Positions 41,933 to 51,635 of a stretch of 64,000 nt of DNA are shown in pieces (positions within the stretch are counted from its first letter, which is position 1; each line of letters opens with the position of its first letter). Location of the stretch: the NCBI RefSeq assembly GCF_027921745.1, contig NC_079238.1:4650001-4714000 (forward strand). Direction: 5' to 3'. The position numbers and the translations under genes are program-made. This stretch comes from Schizosaccharomyces osmophilus (taxonomy: Eukaryota > Ascomycota > Schizosaccharomycetes > Schizosaccharomycetales > Schizosaccharomycetaceae). The notes beneath the pieces are model-generated. The model did no database searches, was not told where the DNA came from, and worked only from the letters and a program-made list of their open reading frames with translations.

Positions 41933-41947
41933 TATTTAATTGTCTAT

Positions 41948-42837
41948 CGCATTCTTTTACTTCTTCCCCTCTCTTTCCCTTTTCTTTGTCTTTCCTTTCC
42001 AAGCCCGATCCCTCCAACGATACTCTGCTCCGCTGCGCTACGCATACCCTTCCTCCATGTTACCTCCCATCCTTCCTCACCCGCACTACTCTTTCTTACA
42101 CATCCTTCTTACCTTTGTTTACATCCATTTGTCCCACACCATTACTTTTCGCACTGCCTCTACCTTTAACTCTTGCCTCCATTCAAACATATTCTAATTC
42201 CCTCGTTTCTTTACATTGACAACTTTTCTTCTATTTTAATTTCCTCGTGTCCATCCTTTTCCTTTCTATTCTAAACTACTTTATTCCATCTTCCTTTTTC
42301 ACCCTTCCTATAATTTCTCTGCCTTCCCATTTCCATCCCACCACATCCTCCATTCCATTGTTTTCCACTTCTCCCACTCACCCTCTCGCGCTTTCCCTTT
42401 CAACCTTCCAATTGTCCTTTCTTCATTCATCGGCTCACTCCACTATTCCCTTCTCCCTCCTACCCCATCGGTTTACCACCCTCCCTCTGCCCTACCTCTC
42501 ACTATTCACCACCCCTATACCCTGCCTAACCTTTCATTTTCCTTCCTCATCAACTTGTTATTCTTCTTTTACCCCCACACGTACTCTCTCCCACTACAAA
42601 CGAACTCTTCCTCCCCTTCCACATCATACTCAGCTATTACCTGGCCCAACTCCCCTCTACCACCCATTTTCCATTCCCCTTCCCATTGTTTCAAACGAGA
42701 ATTCTTCCTTTATTATTCACTAATAATTACTTTTTTGTAAATTAACTTACTATTCTAAACAGACTTACTCCCTACTTTACCGATTTTCTTTAATTTCAAT
42801 TCAATGTAATACCGCTACAAATTCCTACCTATACATT
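41948..42837. other. Pyrimidine-rich region right of mat1
   Basis: About 890 bp in which the + strand is almost free of G (42241-42300: 19 C, 2 G). Several overlapping open frames exist in all three + frames only because G-poor sequence lacks TAG and TGA. No gene is supported. By analogy with S. pombe the switching-activating sites and the imprint should lie near the mat1-H1 border here. Confidence 0.6.
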
Positions 42838-43455
42838 ATGTCTCCTTCTTACGCAAAAGCTGAAACCCATTTAAAAAACATTAATCCAACTTGGTCCAAA
42901 ATTGTCGACACCGTAGGTCACTGCTCCTTTGAACCCCATCCTGAACGCCAACCCTACGAAGGACTCATTCGTGCAATCACTTCACAAAAGCTTTCTGCTG
43001 CTGCTACAGATGCTATTATTCACAGATTATGTGCGCTTTATCACAAACATCAGTTTCCAACTCCCAAACAAATTGTCGACACCGACGTTGAAACATTGCA
43101 CTCCTGCGGTTTCTCTAAATTAAAGGCTGACGCAATTCACAATATCGCTAATGCTGCACTCAATAACCAACTTCCTTCCAATGACGAAATCTGCAAAATG
43201 TCCAACGAAGACCTTTTAAAAGCTCTTAGCACACATAAAAGTGTTAAGCGTTGGACAATTGAAATGTACATGATTTTTACTCTCGGTCGCCTCAACATTA
43301 TGCCAGCCGATGATGCTACTCTTCGCTCTAGTATTACACGCATTTTTCATCCTGATAAAAATCTATCTATTGAAGAACTTGAAACTCTGACTTCCCCTTG
43401 CGCTCCCTACCAGACTATTGCTGCTTGGTACCTCTGGCACTACCCAAAACACTAA
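42838..43455 (+). CDS. mag2: DNA-3-methyladenine glycosylase (HhH-GPD)
   Basis: 205 aa. Base-excision repair glycosylase of the AlkA/Mag family. The HhH motif is 'LHSCGFSKLKADAIHNIA' (residues ~82-100) and the catalytic Asp lies in 'IMPADDATLRSSITR' (~160). 'PYEGLIRAITSQKLSAAATDAI' is the family N-terminal helix pair. Codons are chosen from the C-rich side (+ strand G-poor), in line with the regional skew. S. pombe has mag2 in the same place right of mat1, from memory with a flavin oxidoreductase gene between that is absent here. Confidence 0.9.
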   Translation: MSPSYAKAETHLKNINPTWSKIVDTVGHCSFEPHPERQPYEGLIRAITSQKLSAAATDAIIHRLCALYHKHQFPTPKQIVDTDVETLHSCGFSKLKADAIHNIANAALNNQLPSNDEICKMSNEDLLKALSTHKSVKRWTIEMYMIFTLGRLNIMPADDATLRSSITRIFHPDKNLSIEELETLTSPCAPYQTIAAWYLWHYPKH

Positions 43456-44251
43456 CAAATCGACAGCAAACAACAATCTCACAAACACATGAAAAACAGG
43501 CCTCATTTATTTATTTATTTATTTATTACTTCACTTTTCTTAATACGCTCATTAAACACTTCCTATTGTTTTTCAAAACCAACATCACCACCTTAGTCTA
43601 ATAATACTAAAGTCTTCACCTCTTTCTTCCGTATACTCCACCTCTACTTCTGTATTTCTTTCCCACTAAATAACGTACCTCGTTCAACTACATTCACAAA
43701 TTCCAAACAGGACTGCTTTTTTTTATGATATATAAACCCCTCATCAACTTTTCCATTCTTCATTAAACCAAGTTTTGCCTACTGTTTTCCGCTATATATA
43801 TACCACGGACGACGGTTTACTACATGCTTGGAAGAAAAATAGTCGACTCCACCCTGGATTATCCTATTTTATGATTTTTCAGTACTAAATCAACGACTAA
43901 AATACTTCCAATAATTATACAACCTAAATATAGATACATTTTTTTCAATATACTTTATTTTATCACTAAAATTATTGTTTAATCGTAACCATAAACTATA
44001 GTATGCGATTTATCTCTTCAACTACTCAGATGTATAAACACCCCACTCCATATACTACTTGATATTCCACATTGTTACGCTTCCTCTCTTCTATATCATT
44101 TTAATACCTAACACAAATCTAACTGAAACACGTTGCAATCGCAATCCACTAACACACAATATTTACTACACATACAAATTATCACCTACAAGCAAAAACA
44201 CTTAATCGAAAAATAACTATCATCATATTCATTCATCAATTCTACTACAAA
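43456..44251. other. Convergent mag2 / rpt6 3' region
   Basis: About 800 bp, AT-rich with very low G on the + strand (44041-44100: 20 C, 3 G). A (TTTA)n tract lies near 43506-43528. No gene or tRNA recognised. Confidence 0.5.
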
Positions 44252-45546
44252 TTACTTGAATAGTTTTTGCAAACTCATCTCTCCAGATTCTCCCTTGTTA
44301 AGAACCTTTACGACGGCAAGCTCGAAATCTTCTTGAGTAACATGTACACGTCGTTCACGTAAAGCAAACATACCAGCTTCTGTACAGACACCTTTCAGCT
44401 CAGCACCACTTGCTCCGTTCATCTTTTCTGCAATACTCAACAAGTTAATTCCACGAGTAAGATTCATAGAACGAGAATGGATTCTCAAAATTTCGGCTCG
44501 AGCTTCGTTAGATGGAGGAGGAAATTCGATTTTTCGATCGATACGGCCAGGTCTTAAAAGAGCGGGATCCAAAATATCAATCCGATTTGTAGCCATGATT
44601 ACTTTAATATTTTTGGTAGACTCGAAACCATCAAGTTGGTTCAACAATTCAAGCATAGTTCTTTGAACTTCGCTATCACCACTACCGCCACCTGCGTCTG
44701 ATCGTGAAGAACCAATAGAATCAATTTCATCCATAAAAATAATTGACGGAGCATGTTCACGAGCCATAACGAAAAGTTCCCGAACCATACGACTACCTTC
44801 ACCAATATACTTCTGTACCAATTCAGAACCACTCACACGAATAAACCTGCAATCAGTGTGGTGTGCAACGGCTCTAGCAAGTAAAGTCTTTCCTGTACCA
44901 GGAGGACCGTACAAAAGAATACCTTTGGGTTGTGGAATACCCAAGCTTTCAAATAACTAAAAGTTAATTTTAATTCCCCTAATATTTATGACTTACCTCC
45001 GGATGCTTAACAGGCAACTCAATTACTTCCTTAATCTCTTTGATTTGTGTTTCTAATCCACCAACCATTTCATAAGTAGAGTCAGGAATTTTCTCGACCA
45101 TCATTAAAGAAACCAAAGGATCAACTCTATTTGGAAGTATTTTAATTAATTGGTAAGAATCATTCCTCAAGGCAACACGAATATTAGGCTTAATATCCTT
45201 GATATCAACATCGGGACTCACGTCAACGACATATTTACCCTCAGGATTCACCTTAACTAACACTTTGTTTTTGCCCATCGTTTTGATTACTTCCCCAACA
45301 TAACTTCCTGGTTCTTGTAAAAGTTGGATTTCTTCTCTCAACAAACGAACTCTAGCATTCAATCCGTTTCTCTGAGCTTCTAATCGTCGGAGGTTCTGGG
45401 TTTTATTAAGGATATTCAACTCGGCATTTTGGATTTTTTGTGTATAGTACTAAGAAGTATGTCAGAAACTACTTACACCGAAAATTACTTACCTGTACTA
45501 TGTTTTCATTGCTTTCCAAGACATTGGAAGTCAGAACTTCCGTCAT
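44252..45546 (-). CDS. rpt6: 26S proteasome ATPase Rpt6
   Basis: Regulatory-particle AAA+ ATPase that unfolds substrates. Three exons in transcript order: 45546-45493, 45449-44997 and 44956-44252, both introns with GTAAGT donors and phase 0. The total is 403 aa, the family length. N-terminal coiled coil ('[20 protein letters not shown]') and OB region are followed by the AAA domain with Walker A 'GPPGTGKT', Walker B 'IIFMDEID', and arginine fingers in '[16 protein letters not shown]'. In S. pombe the same gene (let1/rpt6) lies between mag2 and the urea transporter. Confidence 0.96.
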
Positions 45547-45846
45547 TTTTCTAAATGCCACTTAGTTGTTGTGGTGTGTAGAGAATAAGTGAATATCTAC
45601 ATTTATAGAACCTTCCATACTCCTCTAACATCACGCTATTCTGCGTTATTTGCTTTCCTTTCAAAAATATTTTATTACTCTACGAACACTGATACTACAA
45701 TAATGTGTTTATTCCATCTAAATATATACCTCATTAAGAATTACATAAAAATATCCATATTACTCTAGACAAACAAAAAATGATAAAACCAAATCGTTCG
45801 TTCGTTAACAATAATTTTATTAAATACGAAATTAAAACATTTTAAT
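45547..45846. other. rpt6 promoter / dur3 3' region
   Basis: 300 bp, AT-rich. A proteasome PACE-type element was not recognised. No gene. Confidence 0.45.
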
Positions 45847-47829
45847 CTACATAAAAGGCTTCTTTTTCTCTGTTCCCTTTTCTTCATTCTTTTCGATGTT
45901 TTCATAAGCATCAACTTCTACGATATCTTCACTTTCAATGACTTTCACTCCAAAGGCTGATTCGAACACTCTTTTCACGATGCCATAAATGTCCTTTTTC
46001 CCTTCCCATAGAGGGAATATTCCTACTGAAAACACAGTAAAGAAAATCCATATTAATCCTACTACGACCCAGCCAGTAAAAAATCGTTTTGAAAATATAT
46101 ATTTCGAACCATACATCGGCCAAGGCCACAAAATAATAAACACGGCCGCAACACCTGTTGCAGCAATTTTTGATATCATACTTGCACGATTAAGTTTTTT
46201 CTTCTGTAGAACCTCCTCTTCCTCAGATTCGTAGTGCATCTCAAACTTACTCAGCAAGTCATCAAAATCGTATTTTTCGGGCTTAATAATGGAAAAAAAG
46301 ATCAAATAGAGTATAGGGCTCAAGAGTCCCACAACATTGCCTGCTAACATTGGATTATTCGCCCCTGTCGTTTCAATTGTCAATTTACCTGAACCCTGCA
46401 CACCTGCAACGACAAGCCAACTGACGATACTCGAAACCAATCCTAATACAGGAGAAACGGTAATTGCTAGCTTAGAGGTTCGTGAAGAAAGCATCACACA
46501 TGTTGCTGGAACGACTGCAGGGCAAACCAATACTCCCATCAGTAGGTATAAATACCCCATTGATACGTTTCCATAGTATAACCCTGTTGCTAAAGCTGAC
46601 ATCGCAACCCCAAATACTATTAATACCGCATGTCCAGTATATAGCAACTCTTTATTGCCGGCATTCCGTCTAAAATACTGTTTGTAAATATCATAAGTAA
46701 ATATTGATGAGACAGCAATCAATTCGGATGAAGCTGCGGAAGTAACAGCCATAAATATTAGTAATACTGTGGCATTCGCACCTGTTTTACCCATCAACGC
46801 AATTGCTCCATAGGGCAAAGCTAGTCCTTGACTGACTTCTAGATCAGTCATACGATTTGGATACGTAGGAAAATAAGGCATAGACTCAAGGGCAAGGCAT
46901 ACGAGACCCGTTGTAGTAGCTGCCAACCATGGAATTGCAAACCAAGAAAGGCCACCCAATATGTAGCCAGGCAGCGCTGAAGCAGGGTTTGCTGCGATAG
47001 CTTTTTGCCAATAGCCATTGTCCACAAACACTGTTCCAAAATTCCCCGCAAGGTTAATTATGAAGAAAATAGCTCCTTCTCGACTTCTCATAGTAAGGTA
47101 ACTTCCCTCAGCGTTTCCTTCTACAGGGTGGGAGTCTCCGGCAGCTTTCAACATATCATAGAGCTTACCTGGGGACCCGATTTTGTCACTAGCGGAATAG
47201 GCAGATAAACTAAACATAATTAAAATCACAAGAATGATGATTGTATGAATATAATCCGTAAGGAACGTTGCCTTGATTCCTCCAAAAATAGTATATATTA
47301 TCACTCCTACTGGAAGTAAAAAGCAAGCTGCAACCGTATTCATACCAGTTATAGATGCAATTGTGGCCGATCCTCCGCATAAAAGCATAGCCATCACAAG
47401 GATGTTGGTAACATATGCAAAAAAAATAAAAACTGTGTGAGCTATCGGTCCACACCGGGCTCGAACAACTTCCAGAAACGTATGCGCATTAGGTGCTTTC
47501 CTTTTCAGTTCAATTGCCAAGACCGTAAACAACAAAATTTGAACACAAGCACCTGACGCATACCAGAATGCTCCCGAAACACCATATTGGTAAGTTTTTT
47601 GAGCACTGGTCAGTAATGTTGATGCCCAAGTCCAGCTACTCACAACAGCACTGGCGACTAATCCAGTTCTAACACTATGTGAGGCTGTATTAAAGTGCTC
47701 TGATGTCTGGTTCTCGTTGCTGTACTTCTTAAGGATATATGAAATAGATATCATCAAAACAGCGAAACCCAATCCAACACCAACAACTACGCCGTACCCG
47801 ACACTTTCGGAAACTGTCGGCTGTACCAT
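45847..47829 (-). CDS. dur3: Plasma-membrane urea transporter (SSS family, Dur3)
   Basis: 660 aa, one exon, with about 14-15 hydrophobic segments. It is a sodium:solute symporter-fold protein closest to yeast Dur3: 'SYILKKYSNENQTSEHFNTASHSVRTGL' region at TM1, 'VVSSWTWASTLLTSAQKTYQYGVSGAFWYASGA' spanning TM2-3 and 'VTSAASSELIAVSSIFTYDIY' in the middle. Dur3 imports urea (and polyamines in budding yeast), normally under nitrogen control. The C-terminal tail is acidic/basic and cytosolic. It lies between rpt6 and the coiled-coil orphan as in the S. pombe L region. Confidence 0.88.
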   Translation of the reverse strand: MVQPTVSESVGYGVVVGVGLGFAVLMISISYILKKYSNENQTSEHFNTASHSVRTGLVASAVVSSWTWASTLLTSAQKTYQYGVSGAFWYASGACVQILLFTVLAIELKRKAPNAHTFLEVVRARCGPIAHTVFIFFAYVTNILVMAMLLCGGSATIASITGMNTVAACFLLPVGVIIYTIFGGIKATFLTDYIHTIIILVILIMFSLSAYSASDKIGSPGKLYDMLKAAGDSHPVEGNAEGSYLTMRSREGAIFFIINLAGNFGTVFVDNGYWQKAIAANPASALPGYILGGLSWFAIPWLAATTTGLVCLALESMPYFPTYPNRMTDLEVSQGLALPYGAIALMGKTGANATVLLIFMAVTSAASSELIAVSSIFTYDIYKQYFRRNAGNKELLYTGHAVLIVFGVAMSALATGLYYGNVSMGYLYLLMGVLVCPAVVPATCVMLSSRTSKLAITVSPVLGLVSSIVSWLVVAGVQGSGKLTIETTGANNPMLAGNVVGLLSPILYLIFFSIIKPEKYDFDDLLSKFEMHYESEEEEVLQKKKLNRASMISKIAATGVAAVFIILWPWPMYGSKYIFSKRFFTGWVVVGLIWIFFTVFSVGIFPLWEGKKDIYGIVKRVFESAFGVKVIESEDIVEVDAYENIEKNEEKGTEKKKPFM

Positions 47830-48319
47830 GGTAGAACTCCAAAATTTCTCTTAGATTTATTAAGTATTTAGTAGAAAATAGCTTGCTTAAAGCAAACATC
47901 TTATAAATATCAACTGAGAGGCTCTTATGAACATGATTAAGACCCTCCGATATAGCGCTTAATCTATAATATTTTATTTTATCTTACACACATCGCCACG
48001 AGATCTTTTTTCTTTTAAAAATATATACTTTGAGATTTAGTTGATTGGTACCTCTATAAGTGAACGCTTTCTGATAATTTCGTTCTACTCAATATCATGA
48101 AGTGAACCTATCGAAGTATTTACTAGATTAATTAGACCCACACTTCACGACAACAGACTAACAGTATAGTACGAAATAAACAGGCAAACATCACTTTTTT
48201 GAGGTTTCTTCCTCTTTGACTATGAAAACCCGTATTTGTTCAATTAAAAAGTACAAATTGACGAACTACTAAAATACGCTTTCAGCTGATCATCAATTCA
48301 GTTTATTTGGAACAGTAAA
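47830..48319. other. Divergent promoter region
   Basis: About 490 bp between dur3 and the orphan coiled-coil gene. AT-rich, no gene. A GATA-type nitrogen site is plausible (several GATA/TATC) but not specific. Confidence 0.4.
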
Positions 48320-48727
48320 ATGGAATTCCCAGTTAAAATTGAAGAAAACCTTATTGACTCATATTTTTGGAACAACGAAGACTCCAGTGGCCTGAAGCAG
48401 CAGATATCAGACGTACAGAAACATCACTCTTACAATAAATCGCTAAGGAAAGACATTCATTTATCGAGATCAGAATTGGATGAAACTAGAAAGCATTTGA
48501 AAGCGCAAGAAAATCAATTGCAGTTTGAATATGGAGAATATGAAAACGAACTTGACGTATTTCAAAAGAAAATGCAGGTCTTTTCTACTGAAGTACTCGA
48601 AAGTCGCTTCTCAGAAACATTAAAAAAAAAGCAGGATGATCTCAATTCTTTAAAAACCAAATTAATGAACCAAGAAGTATCAGCCGTTGATTATGCTTCC
48701 TTGGTCTTGCAAACGATGAATCACTGA
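48320..48727 (+). CDS. Small coiled-coil protein, unassigned
   Basis: 135 aa, one exon, start 48320 (MEFPVKIEENLIDSYFW). Almost entirely helical: two coiled-coil stretches at residues ~24-80 and ~85-115, rich in Lys, Glu and Gln, with no membrane segment. I do not recognise a family with confidence. The pattern 'LQFEYGEYENELDVFQKKM' faintly resembles the Mod(r) region of ESCRT-I Vps37, but it could equally be a kinetochore or spindle-pole small coiled coil. Its place between the urea transporter and P2 suggests the orthologue of the S. pombe gene there (SPBC23G7.14). Confidence 0.65.
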   Translation: MEFPVKIEENLIDSYFWNNEDSSGLKQQISDVQKHHSYNKSLRKDIHLSRSELDETRKHLKAQENQLQFEYGEYENELDVFQKKMQVFSTEVLESRFSETLKKKQDDLNSLKTKLMNQEVSAVDYASLVLQTMNH

Positions 48728-48981
48728 ATAAGTGTTTATACTACTTTATGTTACTTCTAATGACTTATACAATAAATAATGCACGGTGTCGTCGAATGCA
48801 ACCTAACTTTTCTGCTTCATTACACTTTTGATATCCGACATTCGAGTTTTCATTTTGAATTCAAAACAAAATGCATCATACCCGTAACTCTTCATATACT
48901 TTGTCTTTCATTACTTCATGTTTATACTACTCACTTGAGAGTATCAATATAGTAAAGCATTTATTTGTTCGAAAAAACTGC

Positions 48982-49352
48982 CTAATCAAAGAGACCAAAG
49001 CCCATCTATTTATGTTAGTTTCTTCCAAATACCAAAATATACTTACATCTTCATCAGATTCCTCCTCTTGCTTGGCCTCTTCCTTCTTGGCTTCTTCAGC
49101 AGCAGGAGCAGCATCACCAGCGGCAGCTGGAGCAGCGGAAGCAGCACCTCCAGAGGGAACAGTGGCAAGTTTCTGGTTACCAGCAGCAATCAACTCTTCT
49201 AAGTTCTTGCCTTCAAGTTCATGGAGCAAAGACTCAACACGTTCTTTTTCAGCTTCAATGCCCACAGTGGACAAGACAGATTCAACATCGCTAGCTGATG
49301 GCGATTGCTTTCCGCCAACAGTAAGAAGTAGGTAGGCAGCAAGGTATTTCAT
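48982..49352 (-). CDS. rpp2: 60S acidic ribosomal protein P2
   Basis: Stalk protein that recruits GTPase factors to the ribosome. Exon 1 is 49352-49047 and a 24-nt exon 2 is 49005-48982. The intron has donor GTAAGT, a CTAAC branch and acceptor AAATAG. The last exon supplies the universal C-terminus, so the protein ends 'EESDEDMGFGLFD'. The total is 109 aa. The start '[20 protein letters not shown]' is the P2 signature, followed by an Ala-rich hinge. It should correspond to S. pombe rpp202. A perfect HomolE lies ~120 bp upstream. Confidence 0.95.
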
Positions 49353-49468
49353 TTTATTTACCGGAACAAAATCACTTTAAGCAAAGCAGGTTATCTTTGC
49401 AGAAATTGTCTCCAGGTCTGACAAAGTGGTTTCTGCTGCATATATATATGAAAATTTTCACAAGTCAA

Positions 49469-49478
49469 ACCCTACCCT
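49469..49478 (+). promoter_or_regulatory. HomolE box of rpp2
   Basis: ACCCTACCCT, a perfect HomolE, upstream of the minus-strand P2 gene. No perfect HomolD is adjacent; the nearby AGTCAAA is only a partial match. Confidence 0.7.
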
Positions 49479-51590
49479 ATACTTAATTTAGGGTAAAATA
49501 AGTTTTCGGGAACGACTAGGTTGTACTTAAGTTTCATTATCAACTTTACCGTATTTCGTATAGCTCACAATAAACATTAATTACTAAAAGCTTTTTGTCT
49601 TTAGTAAACAATCATTTTTCGAAGCATAAACATTGTTTACGATTATGCTCATTTTATACACGGTATTTTTTTCGTATTTAAAATCTAGCTAATAGAATAT
49701 ACTTACATAAAAATAATTCTATGGCCGTAGCACCTTTTGGCTTTTCGCTCGCTTTACAATAAAACATCCTCCTTTGCCATAACACATGCAACGAAATTTC
49801 AACAACTAAGAAACCCTCATGGTAAATCGCAAAACGACATATATATCCATCAGTACCTCAAGTCCACAAAATTAATTACAAATAAAAGTCGTGCTCATTC
49901 AAAATCATTATTAGAACAAGAAAAGCGTTCTCTCATAAAGCAAATAGAAAGTATTAAAAAAGACGAAGCATACCTCTATGTTAAGATTACCATTACTACA
50001 ACGAATAACATTCTATAAGTCGTTGTTGCGCAGTACTGCGTTGATCTATAATATTATCATCTTATTTGATTACTTATACTACGCTTTTTCTTTTTTAATA
50101 TCATTGTTACCACGTATACTAAGATATATTACTGTTTTGTAATACGAAGTAACCCGCTTGACACTAGTTTTTCATTGAAGAATCAAAATTCCAGTACTAA
50201 ACATCGAATTAAACAGCTAAAGCAACAGAAGCTTTATATTTTTAACACGGCTGTTGCAATGAAATCCATTTCCTGTCAAGTAATTCAGGTCACCACCTTA
50301 GTGATTCTATAAGAAAAAAGTACATTAGTTTTAGTAACAACACCAGTGTTTTTTTCTTCACGTCTATAGTTGTTCTCATAACATAACCTTATATAATGTT
50401 TAATACTTTGAATTTAATGTATTACCCTTATAACCTATTTAAGTCTATTGTTCATATGACAAATGAATGAAATCCAGCTGAATAGGTTGCCGTACTTTTT
50501 TCCGTAACGTATATTAAAAATCAAGTTTAGACGATAAATATGATCCCTACTACGTCAAAAATGTTAGAGCTATCGAAATATATTGTACAATTACTAAAAC
50601 TAAATTCCCTGATGAGATATTAAAAGCGAGGCCATATTTCACAATCAGCTTAAAGCCATAATTCGCATTTGTTATTTGTTTGTTATTTGGAGTGACACAA
50701 TTAAATGAAGAATGAAACCTTAAGTACAGAAATTAAGTAAGAACTCATAATATATGAAAACAATCCAAATAACTATACGATTTATTTATGCTTGAAGTCT
50801 GACATGAATGATATTTATTGCAGTAAAACGGCTTAGGAAGCCGTACATCATTTTATAACTATTCCATTCTAACGATTTAGAAGACATAATTCAAGCATTT
50901 ACTTATTAGCGTATTAATATTCGGATGCTTCAATTTATGCTATCATGCAATTACAAGGTTTCATTTCTATAACAAGGGACGCAACCAATAATTTTGTCAT
51001 AAAAACCTAAAGCTCTCTATAAGTACTCTATCAAATTCAAATGATACATAGCTTTTTGAACTGGTCATAATGTCTTCATACTACAGTATTTCAAATACTC
51101 TATAGTTATACTTAGTTTCCAAAATTTCAGTTTAATGATAGTGTATTATGGAAAAGACAGTAACTGATATATTCGAGAATCTGGCACAAACATCTATTAA
51201 ATGCTATTTTTATGGCTTTTTTTTTATGTGAGGATTAAAGGAGGAAGTAATAGGTATGACGTATTTACAATTTATTTCAAGTGAATGTTGATCGTACTTT
51301 TAAAATTTATTGTCTAAAATGGTTTGGTCGAGTACAACTAACGATACAGTAAGAATGAATAAAAAATGAGAACTAAAAGTAAAATTTAGCAAACGGATAA
51401 ACTAAAAACAAGTAACGATAGTATTGACTTCTATTGTATACAAATGACCAACTGTGGACCTGCCGACTTAGTTTTTCTCAAATATAACAACAAAGTAGTT
51501 TTCTGAATTACTTATGACTTTCAAGTATTTATATTTGGCTTCGGTTCGTTGTAAAAGCCGGTAGAGTTCATGGACGTATGCAACAACTTT

Positions 51591-51635
<45 letters not shown>

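Noticed and set aside
41785-42740. Overlapping open frames in all three + frames right of mat1 (Ser/Leu/Pro-rich)
   Set aside because: The strand is nearly free of G, so TAG and TGA stops are rare; frames overlap each other and have no domain.
49720-49731. TATGGCCGTAG resembling the 5S rRNA 5' end
   Set aside because: Only 11 bases match; the flanks have no 5S sequence, so likely chance.
49737-50018. 93-codon basic frame right of ribosomal P2
   Set aside because: Begins with a non-ATG codon and has no match I know; a spliced small gene is possible but unsupported.
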